From positions 1 through 19,996 of the forward strand of contig JARKQO010000459.1 in assembly GCA_029974855.1 (NCBI GenBank): a stretch of DNA of 19,996 bases, written 5' to 3'. Positions 13,986 through 19,996 of this stretch are shown one piece after another (within the stretch, counting starts at the first letter, position 1; every line of letters begins with the position of its first letter). The notes under the pieces were generated by a model, which had not been told where the DNA came from, did no database searches, and saw nothing but the letters and a program-made list of their open reading frames with translations. The stretch comes from Eubacteriales bacterium. GTDB lineage: Bacteria; Bacillota_A; Clostridia; Christensenellales; Aristaeellaceae. The translations under genes were made by a program, and so were the position numbers.

Positions 13986-15786
13986 GGGTTCCCTCCTTGC
14001 CGTCCTCCTGGGAAAGGGGCAGCCGCATCCGCACGGTGGTCCCCTCCCCCGGGCCGCTGCACACCGTGAGGCCGTAGGCCTCCCCAAAGCGCAGCTGAAT
14101 CTGCCGGTGCACCCCCGGCAGGCCAAAGCCCGTGTGGTGGATGCTCTCCCGGTTGTCCTTCTCGTCCAAAATCCCGGCCAGCGTCTCCTGGTCCATGCCC
14201 TTGCCGTCGTCGGAGATGGACAGGATCAGCTCCTCCCCCCGGCTCATGGCAGCCACGGTGATGGTCAGGGGCCGGGGCCCCGTGTGCATGCCGTGCAAAA
14301 TCGCGTTTTCCACAATGGGCTGCAAGGTCATCTTGCAGAGATAATAGCCCAGCAATTCCTCCGGAATCTGGTAAATCCAGTTCAGCTTCCCCTCGTAGCG
14401 GGCGTCCTGGATGGTCTGGTAGTGCTTCAGCATGGAAATCTCCCGCCTGAGGGTCACCAGCCGCTCGCTGCTGCCGGAGATGCTGTAGCGCATCATCTCG
14501 CTGAGGGCGATCACCAACTCGCTGGTTTTTTCCTCCCCCTGCAGCACCAGCATCCAGTAGAGGGTATCCAAAGTGTTGTACAAAAAGTGCGGGTTGATCT
14601 GGGCCTGAATGGCCCGCAGGTGGGCCTCCTTGCGGTGGGTTTCCATCTCGCAGTTCAGCCGGATGATGTTTTGCAGCTCGTCGCTCATGGCGTTGAACTC
14701 GCTGCTGAGCTCCCCCAGCTCATCCGCCGACACCACGGGCACCCGGGCCCCCAGGTTGTTGGCCCGAATCTGCCGCATGGAGGTCACCAGCGAGCGCAGG
14801 GGCTTCACCACCTGGCCCGCGAACAGCACAGACAGCACAATGGCGATTCCGATGGCGATGGCCCCCAAGGTCATGTTGGTGTTTTGCAGCCACAGCAGCG
14901 GCCCGGTCACCTCCCGGATGGGAATCTCCGTCATGATGCCCCATTGGAGGGCGTCCGAGTAGCACTGGGCCATCAGCACGCCGTCCGCCACATAATACCC
15001 CACCCGGTTGCCATAGCGCCTGTCCCGCAGCAGGGCCCCGGGCAGCCGCTCCCCCACCCGCTCCTGGAGGGGGGAGGAGATCACCACCCCCTCCGCGTCG
15101 TAGAGGTGCAGCAGCCCCGTTTCCCCGAAGCGCACCGCGCCGATGATGTTGCGCACCTTGCTTTCATGGATGTTTACAAACACATAGCCAAGCTCCTGGT
15201 GGTTGATGAACCGGTAGATCTTCCGGGCCACGCTGAACACCTGGGCGTCCTTGGCGTAGAACTTGTCCACAGGGGCCTTGCGGGTGGAAAACAACAGCAG
15301 CTCCCCCTGGGAAGCCTGCAATCGCTCTCTTTCGTTTTGGGACATCTCCCCCACGTCGAACCAGGGGGCGCTGGCGAAGTTGTAATGGAACATCCTCCGG
15401 GGGGTGATCAGCTGCACGGAATTGATGCCGTCCCAGGCCACGGTGAGCTTGGAAATCTCCTCCTGGAGGATCTGGCTGTCCCGGTAGGAGAAGTTGGACA
15501 GGGTTTCGGAGCGGGGCCCGCCGGCGTTCTCTTGCAGCACCCCCACGATGGTTTCGTTGGCGGCCACGGTGCTGGTCATCATCCGGAGGGAATCGATGTA
15601 CACCTCCATGTTGGACAGGGTCTGCTCCAGGGTTTGCAAAATATAGCCGTTGGCCTGGGTCTGCACCGTCTGGTACACCATGGAGCCGCTGGCCAGCAGC
15701 TGTCCGATCATCAGAATCACGAACAGCAGCGAATACATCAAGGCCATTTTGTTCCGGATGCTCATGCCCTGGAGTAGTTTTTTCAT
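13963..15786 (-). CDS. YesM-type sensor histidine kinase
   Basis: The 607-residue membrane kinase has two membrane segments (about 13-37 and 304-326) around a large outside sensor region of some 265 residues, probably a double Cache fold. A HAMP domain follows (about 327-380, VVKPLRSLVTSMRQI). The His_kinase domain has the phosphorylated H400 in QAQINPHFLYNTLDTL. The ATPase domain shows the N-box LQPIVENAILHG (488-499), SDDGKGM (525-531) and GFGLPGV. ATG at 15786 is preferred, with AGGA 9 nt upstream; the ATG at 15795 overlaps the lipoprotein stop as ATGA but has no room for a Shine-Dalgarno. It lies between the binding lipoprotein and YesN genes, so ligand-bound lipoprotein may be its input. 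Confidence 0.95.
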   Translation of the reverse strand: MKKLLQGMSIRNKMALMYSLLFVILMIGQLLASGSMVYQTVQTQANGYILQTLEQTLSNMEVYIDSLRMMTSTVAANETIVGVLQENAGGPRSETLSNFSYRDSQILQEEISKLTVAWDGINSVQLITPRRMFHYNFASAPWFDVGEMSQNERERLQASQGELLLFSTRKAPVDKFYAKDAQVFSVARKIYRFINHQELGYVFVNIHESKVRNIIGAVRFGETGLLHLYDAEGVVISSPLQERVGERLPGALLRDRRYGNRVGYYVADGVLMAQCYSDALQWGIMTEIPIREVTGPLLWLQNTNMTLGAIAIGIAIVLSVLFAGQVVKPLRSLVTSMRQIRANNLGARVPVVSADELGELSSEFNAMSDELQNIIRLNCEMETHRKEAHLRAIQAQINPHFLYNTLDTLYWMLVLQGEEKTSELVIALSEMMRYSISGSSERLVTLRREISMLKHYQTIQDARYEGKLNWIYQIPEELLGYYLCKMTLQPIVENAILHGMHTGPRPLTITVAAMSRGEELILSISDDGKGMDQETLAGILDEKDNRESIHHTGFGLPGVHRQIQLRFGEAYGLTVCSGPGEGTTVRMRLPLSQEDGKEGTHEDPVGG

Positions 15787-15791
15787 GGGCG

Positions 15792-17096
15792 TCATTCCTG
15801 TCCGGCCCGGTCCGCCTGCAGCGCCTGGTTGATCTTCCGCTCCGTCTCCGCCAGGATGTCCCTGGGCCTGCTTCCGTAGGCGATGGAGTTGAAGCAATTC
15901 ACCAAAGCCTCGGAGATGGCGGGGTAGGAGGGGGCCGAGGGCCGGGCCCGGCTGGTGCCGCTAAGCTGGGCGATGGCCAGGGCGTAGGCCGCCTGCATGC
16001 TGCCGTAGTGGATGTTTTGCATCACGGAGGTCCTGGCGGGGATGTTCCCGGTGCCCTCGCACCACAGCTTCATGCCCTCCCGGCCCGTCAGGGCCTGGAT
16101 CACCTGCCAGGCCTGGTCCTTGTGCTTGCTCTGCCGGGTCATGGCGATATTCCAGCTGCCGCAGGGGCTGGCCCGCCGGACGCCGTGGGGCAGGGGCATC
16201 ACGCCCCAGCCGTTTTCGTAGAACTCCGGGAAATTGTCCTTCCATACCCCCAGCACCCAGGGCCCGTTGATCCACATGGCGATTTTGCCGTCTGTAAAGC
16301 CGTTGGCGATCTCGTACAAGGGGGCCACCTTATGGGTCACATACAGGTCGTAATAATATTCCAGGGCCTCCAGGGCCTGGGGGCTGCCCAGCCCGGCCTC
16401 CCCGGTGGCCGGGTCCACCACCTCGGCCCCAAACCACCACAGATAGAGCATCTGGGTATAGGCCATGCCCTCGTTTTTGTTGTCCGGCGTGAACATCACC
16501 GGCTGGAGGCCGTATTGCAGCACGTTTCCGTATACGTCCCGCCTGGTGAGGCGGATGGCGTTTGCCATCAAGGTTTCCATGTCCCAGCTGTCCCCGGGGG
16601 CCGGGGGCTCGATGCCCGCCTCCCGGAACAGGGCCTTGTTATAAAACAGCAGGCAGGTGGAATCGTTCAGGGGCGCGGCCCAGGTTTTCCCCTGCCATTG
16701 CATGGACTGCCGCATGGAGGGGGTCAGGTCCGCAAAATCCGCCGGGTCCCAGTAGGGGTCCAGGGGTTCCAAAGTGCCGGAGGAGGCGTACCCGGCCAAG
16801 TTGGGCGCGTCCACCAAAATCAGATCCGTGGCCTGCTGCCCCATCAACATCATCTGGGCCTTGGATTCGTACTGGTTTTGGGGCACCTCCACGATCTCCA
16901 CCTCAAAGCCCAAACCGGCCCTGAGGATGGCCGCCTCCAAATACGCCTTGTCCTGGTCCGGAAAGGAAAGCAGCGTGATGGCGGGCTTGTCCGGCTCCTC
17001 TGCGGGGGGCCCGCCCTGGAGCGCCCCCCGGGGAGCGCAGCCCAAAAGCCCACCGCAAAGCAACAGCAGCAGCCCCATCGCCACGGTCCGTTTCAA
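15792..17096 (-). CDS. Sugar-binding lipoprotein of the sensing operon
   Basis: The 434-residue family 1 solute-binding protein has a lipoprotein signal peptide, MKRTVAMGLLLLLCGGLLGC, with the lipidated Cys at 20 (lipobox LLGC). It should sit on the outer face of the membrane. The body matches the transport binding protein at 11130-12374 closely: ATDLILVDAPNLAGYAS, LEPLDPYWDPADF, AMWINGPW and GSWNIAM. TTG at 17096 is taken as the start because GGGGAGG lies 7 nt upstream and it gives a normal signal peptide; an in-frame ATG at 17129 adds a charged leader and has a poor Shine-Dalgarno. No permease genes accompany it. Being first in an operon with the kinase and regulator, it probably serves in sensing, though sharing the permeases of the other operon is possible. 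Confidence 0.92.
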   Translation of the reverse strand: MKRTVAMGLLLLLCGGLLGCAPRGALQGGPPAEEPDKPAITLLSFPDQDKAYLEAAILRAGLGFEVEIVEVPQNQYESKAQMMLMGQQATDLILVDAPNLAGYASSGTLEPLDPYWDPADFADLTPSMRQSMQWQGKTWAAPLNDSTCLLFYNKALFREAGIEPPAPGDSWDMETLMANAIRLTRRDVYGNVLQYGLQPVMFTPDNKNEGMAYTQMLYLWWFGAEVVDPATGEAGLGSPQALEALEYYYDLYVTHKVAPLYEIANGFTDGKIAMWINGPWVLGVWKDNFPEFYENGWGVMPLPHGVRRASPCGSWNIAMTRQSKHKDQAWQVIQALTGREGMKLWCEGTGNIPARTSVMQNIHYGSMQAAYALAIAQLSGTSRARPSAPSYPAISEALVNCFNSIAYGSRPRDILAETERKINQALQADRAGQE

Positions 17097-17169
17097 GGCT
17101 TTGCCTCCCCTCCGGGGTCCCCGGCTCATCCCGGCGGATTCTTCACCCTCTTGATATTGTGCCTCTTTT

Positions 17170-17175
17170 ATTATA
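17170..17175 (-). promoter_or_regulatory. -10 box of the sensing operon promoter
   Basis: A perfect TATAAT lies on the minus strand 73 bp before the TTG start of the lipoprotein gene. The 17-bp-spaced -35 position reads CAGAGC, which is weak, so an activator or another input may be needed. Transcription would start near 17163. Confidence 0.7.
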
Positions 17176-17203
17176 CATCAGCCCGGTCACAGGCTCTGTT
17201 TTT

Positions 17204-17232
17204 TCATTGGGGATTTTTGTGTTTTGATTGGG
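17204..17232 (-). promoter_or_regulatory. Candidate YesN/AraC operator of the sensing operon
   Basis: On the minus strand CCCAATCA (17225-17232) is followed after exactly 13 bp by CCCAATGA (17204-17211). The inner half-site ends 28 bp upstream of the TATAAT. Half-site, spacing and position match the repeat at 12468-12496, which suggests that YesN also regulates its own operon. This is an inference from two sites. Confidence 0.5.
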
Positions 17233-17284
17233 TGTTGACGGGGGGGAACGGGCCCTGCCTCCCCGTGGCTTCTCGCCGCCTCCC

Positions 17285-18448
17285 CTACTGCTGGGCCTGC
17301 TTCAGGGCGGCCACGATCTCCTCGTAGGTATCCATTTTCAGCCCCGGCACCACGGACACCAGCTCCTGGGGAATCCCCGTGACCCCCACGGCGGCCACGT
17401 CGTACTGCCCTCCCGCCACGCCGGTGCGGAAGCCGTAGCGGCTGAAGGCGATGTCCTGAACCCTCGGGTCGTTGAGCGCGTCCACAAACCGGGCCCCTGC
17501 CTCGGAAAAGGCGATGACGCAGTGGGAATTCCAAATGGTGGGGGCGGGGTACAAAATGCGCACCCGGTCCTTCACCTGGTCGTAGCCCTGGGGGTTTTGG
17601 TTGGCAAAATCGATCATGCTCTTCTCATAGTCCACAATCAGGGGCTTGGCCCCCATGCCCGTGCGCAGGTACAAATCAAACAGGTCCGCCGGGGTGTTGT
17701 TCATGAACCCGGACTTCAGGTAGAAATCCTGAAGCCTGGGCAGCACCGCCGGCAGGTTGGCCATGGATACTTCCCCATTGTTCATGATGGCGGCCAGCAG
17801 GCCGTAGTAGGTGGCCCCGGGGGAGGAGGTGACCGGGTCCGTGGAGGCGATGTTCACGTTGCCGTAAATGCCCTCCACCCCCAGCCGGCTCCACTTGGTC
17901 CCTTGGTTGATGCTCTCCAGCAGCCGGGGCATGTCCGCCACGTAATACACGCCCCCCTCCTGGGTCACGATGCCGCTTTGGGCCAGCCCGTCGGCCACCC
18001 GGTCCCAGCTGTAGAACACGATGGGGGTGCTCAGGGCAATGGCGCTCTTTTTCCGGGGCAGCCTGGGGGCCTCGCCGCTGGCGGCGGGCACCTGATAGTA
18101 TTCATAGTAGCGCTGGTCGGAGAAGAACGCAAAGTCGTAGCTTTCCTTGTTCCCCCTGTGGCTGTGGCTCAGGGGGTCCTTGATGAGCTTGCCGTTGCTC
18201 CAGGGGTCGTTCACCACCACCAGCTGGTAATCCTCCAGCAAGATGCGGTTCAGCTCCGCGTCCGCCAGAAAATTCTCCTTGCCGCCTCCCACCGCGCCGT
18301 AGATGGTTTGGGCGTTTTGCAGCAGCTGCCGCTCCCGCATGGAGGCCTGGATGCTTTCCCGGGCGGGGCCGCTTACCCCGATGCCCACCGCCACGATCAC
18401 CAGGAAAAGGACCAAGCCCAGCAAAGCCTTCTTCGTTCCCGTTTTCAT
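17285..18448 (-). CDS. Membrane-anchored solute-binding-like protein of a VWA/XpaC cluster
   Basis: The 387-residue protein has one N-terminal hydrophobic segment (about 7-26) without a lipobox cysteine, so it is probably tethered outside the cell by an uncleaved anchor. The body resembles bacterial solute-binding folds, with LVVVNDPWSNGKLIKDPL, SAIALSTPIVFYSWDRV and IASTDPVTSSPGATYYGLL, and a late FSRYGFRTGV that looks like RTGYGG in the neighbouring VWA protein. It does not look like a sugar-binding subunit of a CUT1 importer, and no transporter genes adjoin it. ATG at 18448 has AAGGAG 6 nt upstream, about 20 bp after the XpaC-like gene. Its ligand is unknown. A role with the VWA and XpaC-like proteins in an envelope or stress response is inferred from the operon only. 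Confidence 0.75.
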   Translation of the reverse strand: MKTGTKKALLGLVLFLVIVAVGIGVSGPARESIQASMRERQLLQNAQTIYGAVGGGKENFLADAELNRILLEDYQLVVVNDPWSNGKLIKDPLSHSHRGNKESYDFAFFSDQRYYEYYQVPAASGEAPRLPRKKSAIALSTPIVFYSWDRVADGLAQSGIVTQEGGVYYVADMPRLLESINQGTKWSRLGVEGIYGNVNIASTDPVTSSPGATYYGLLAAIMNNGEVSMANLPAVLPRLQDFYLKSGFMNNTPADLFDLYLRTGMGAKPLIVDYEKSMIDFANQNPQGYDQVKDRVRILYPAPTIWNSHCVIAFSEAGARFVDALNDPRVQDIAFSRYGFRTGVAGGQYDVAAVGVTGIPQELVSVVPGLKMDTYEEIVAALKQAQQ

Positions 18449-18468
18449 AGCCTTCTCCTTCTCAGTGC

Positions 18469-19083
18469 TTATGAATGCTCAAAATGCAAATCGTCCTGGG
18501 TCAGCAGGCCGTCCTGGATGCAGGTGCGGGTCATCACTTCCATCTCCACGGACAAATCCAGCATGTCCCGCTGGTAGAGGTTTTCGTGGAACTTGGTCAT
18601 GGCGTCCCGGATGCCGCCCAGATGCCCGATGAGCTTCTGCCGCAGCTGGGGGTCAGCCACGCCGCCCTTTTCCATCTGCCCGTAGCGGGCCAGCAGGCCC
18701 CTCAAAGTGGGCAGGTAATAGCTGAAAAATTTCCGGGCGCTGCCGATGTTTTCCGGCTTTTCCCGAAGGGTTTCCAAAATACGGCCCACCACCCGGGTCA
18801 CCTCGTCGGCTTCCTTTTGCACCCCCTGGTCCTGAAGGGCCCGGGTCAGCCGGTATATCTCCCCCATCCGCTCCTGCCCCTGGCCCACAATCTCCTCCAG
18901 GCTGGGAGCAAGCTGGGGGGCGGGCTCCGGCTCCTGATTGCGCGGCCTCAGCCACAGGGCGAACAGCCCGAAGGCCGCCAGCCCGCACAGCACCGCCACC
19001 AGCCCGTCGCCCCCAAACAGGTACACCGCCACCGCCGCCGCCCCGCCGATGGCCCCGGAGATCAGGTAATGGTTTCTCCCCAT
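18469..19083 (-). CDS. XpaC-like membrane protein (5-bromo-4-chloroindolyl phosphate hydrolysis family)
   Basis: The product is about 204 residues. It has two close hydrophobic stretches at about 7-42 (LISGAIGGAAAVAVYLFGG and LVAVLCGLAAFGLFALWL), a basic/Pro-rich linker, and a helical cytoplasmic domain including RKFFSYYLPTLRGLLARYGQ, typical of the XpaC family. The family name comes from a phenotype in Bacillus; no enzyme activity is established. Members often lie near TelA-like toxic-anion-resistance and VWA genes. Starts at 19101 (ATGA overlap with the VWA stop), 19089 and 19083 are in frame; 19083 has AGGA 9 nt upstream and is chosen. The exact start is uncertain, the family call is firm. 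Confidence 0.85.
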   Translation of the reverse strand: MGRNHYLISGAIGGAAAVAVYLFGGDGLVAVLCGLAAFGLFALWLRPRNQEPEPAPQLAPSLEEIVGQGQERMGEIYRLTRALQDQGVQKEADEVTRVVGRILETLREKPENIGSARKFFSYYLPTLRGLLARYGQMEKGGVADPQLRQKLIGHLGGIRDAMTKFHENLYQRDMLDLSVEMEVMTRTCIQDGLLTQDDLHFEHS

Positions 19084-19097
19084 GGTCATCCGTCCTC

Positions 19098-19996
19098 TCA
19101 TTGATAGCCCCGCACGGTCCGAAACGCCTCCGCCAGGTCCGTTTTGCCGTTGAACACCTTGCCCCCGGTAAGGGCCGCAACGCTTTCCAGCTGCCTGGGG
19201 TCCGCGTCGCCAAAGGTGATGGAGTACACGCCCATGGGCTGGGTGCTTCGCCGGTGGATTCGGGCAAAATGCTGGAAATCCCCCTCCGACATCCCGTCGG
19301 TCATCAGCACCACGGACAGGGTTTGGGCCTGGCCGTCATAGGCCTCCAGGAGTTGGTAGGCCTCCTCCAAAGCCGCGTAGATGTCCGTTCCGCCCCGGGC
19401 CTCCTGCCGGTACAAAGCCTCCAGCAGCGCCCGCTGGTCCTGGCCGCTGCCGGAAATGGCGTTCCTGGGCCGGGCGTCAAAGGGAATTAAAATGATCTCA
19501 TCCTGTTCCCCAAACTGGATATAGTCCAGGGACGCGGTTTCCGGGGTCAGCAGCTGGGCCATGGCCTCCGTGAGCTCCCGGTACCCCTCCCCATACATGC
19601 TGCCGGACATGTCCAGGCAGAACACCGTCACCGAGGGCTTCTTAAAGTTCTCCTGGTACAGGCGGAAGGCCTGGCGGATCACCTCCGCGGCCGGATACTT
19701 GATGGGGGTCAGGTAGGCCCCCATATCAATGCCCCAGGCGCTGCGGAAAACCGCCTCGCTGCCATAGGGGTTCAGCCCGCCGTAGCCTGTGCGGCGGCCC
19801 GTTTCCGCCATGGCCTTCTGGGCCTCGGGGCCCAAAAGGTAGGCTTGCAGCCGCAAAAAATCGGCCTTTGTTTCCCCATTCCCGTGGTCGATATAGGCAA
19901 AGGGCGAATCGCTGATGGATACCCCCTCCCGGGGATAAATCAGGTACAGGGGCTCCTGCCCCTCCCGCTCCAGGCGCTGGTTGAGGCCGATCATCA
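19098..19996 (-). CDS. VWA-domain protein with an upstream solute-binding-like segment (N-terminus cut by window edge)
   Basis: The open frame runs off the window, so only about 299 C-terminal residues are seen and the real start lies outside. Positions below count from the methionine codon at 19994. Residues 1-75 resemble the C-lobe of a solute-binding protein (YLIYPREGVSISDSPFAYID, RLQAYLLGPEAQKAM, RTGYGG). Residues about 120-298 form a von Willebrand factor A domain with an intact metal-ion site: DMSGS (128-132), T203 in GGTDIY and D233 in LMTDGMSEG. Such domains bind metal and mediate protein contacts. A solute-binding domain fused to a VWA domain is known in clusters with XpaC- and TelA-like genes. 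The stop overlaps a possible XpaC start as ATGA, so the genes are co-translated. Function is not established. Confidence 0.85.
   Translation of the reverse strand, partial: MIGLNQRLEREGQEPLYLIYPREGVSISDSPFAYIDHGNGETKADFLRLQAYLLGPEAQKAMAETGRRTGYGGLNPYGSEAVFRSAWGIDMGAYLTPIKYPAAEVIRQAFRLYQENFKKPSVTVFCLDMSGSMYGEGYRELTEAMAQLLTPETASLDYIQFGEQDEIILIPFDARPRNAISGSGQDQRALLEALYRQEARGGTDIYAALEEAYQLLEAYDGQAQTLSVVLMTDGMSEGDFQHFARIHRRSTQPMGVYSITFGDADPRQLESVAALTGGKVFNGKTDLAEAFRTVRGYQ

Noticed and set aside
13798..15777. A 659-codon plus-strand frame opposite the histidine kinase gene
   Set aside because: The minus strand encodes a complete kinase with all catalytic motifs; the plus frame shows only shadow composition.
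17238..17266. Possible terminator after the 17285-18448 gene (ACGGGG / CCCCGT stem)
   Set aside because: The stem is only 6 bp with a long loop, lacks a U-tract on the minus strand and borders the candidate operator, so the support is too weak.

Overview
This GC-rich window looks like a piece of the chromosome of a Gram-positive anaerobe, most likely a gut-type member of the Clostridia (Oscillospiraceae-like). The evidence is a YesM/YesN-type two-component system, CUT1 sugar-transport genes without their own ATPase, strong AGGAGG ribosome-binding sites with several TTG/GTG starts, and an XpaC-type gene. The species cannot be named from the sequence. Every supportable gene lies on the minus strand, so transcription runs from high to low coordinates. 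The long plus-strand open frames are antisense shadows.

Layout, from high to low coordinates. (A) 17285-19996: a stress-type envelope cluster of a VWA protein with an upstream solute-binding-like segment (5' end cut by the window), an XpaC-like membrane protein, and a membrane-anchored stand-alone solute-binding-like protein. (B) 12696-17096: a sensing operon of a sugar-binding lipoprotein, a YesM-type histidine kinase and a YesN-type AraC response regulator, preceded by a perfect TATAAT. (C) 5072-12374: a carbohydrate-utilisation operon of a secreted solute-binding protein, two CUT1 permeases, a GHL6/GH151-like glycosidase (probable alpha-L-fucosidase), a ribokinase-like PfkB kinase, a KdsD/KpsF-like SIS isomerase without CBS domains and an L-fucose mutarotase (FucU), closed by a strong intrinsic terminator at 5003-5040. 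(D) 1-4915: housekeeping genes ppk1, cysE, cysS and the start of a ComEA-like helix-hairpin-helix gene.

Regions B and C appear to form one system. The lipoprotein of B is a clear paralogue of the transport binding protein of C, so it may serve as a periplasmic-type sensor for the kinase. Both operons carry the same kind of direct repeat, two 8-bp half-sites 13 bp apart, ending 28-30 bp upstream of the -10 box. This is the arrangement expected of an AraC-type activator and is the best candidate for the YesN operator. The FucU and glycosidase genes suggest that fucosylated glycans are the substrate. The usual fucose isomerase and fuculokinase are absent from the operon, and a ribokinase-like kinase plus a sugar-phosphate isomerase stand in their place.

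Two intergenic regions (1783-1967 and 12519-12619) hold runs of short hairpins, most with 3-nt loops (often GAA on the plus strand), that look like members of a repeat family.
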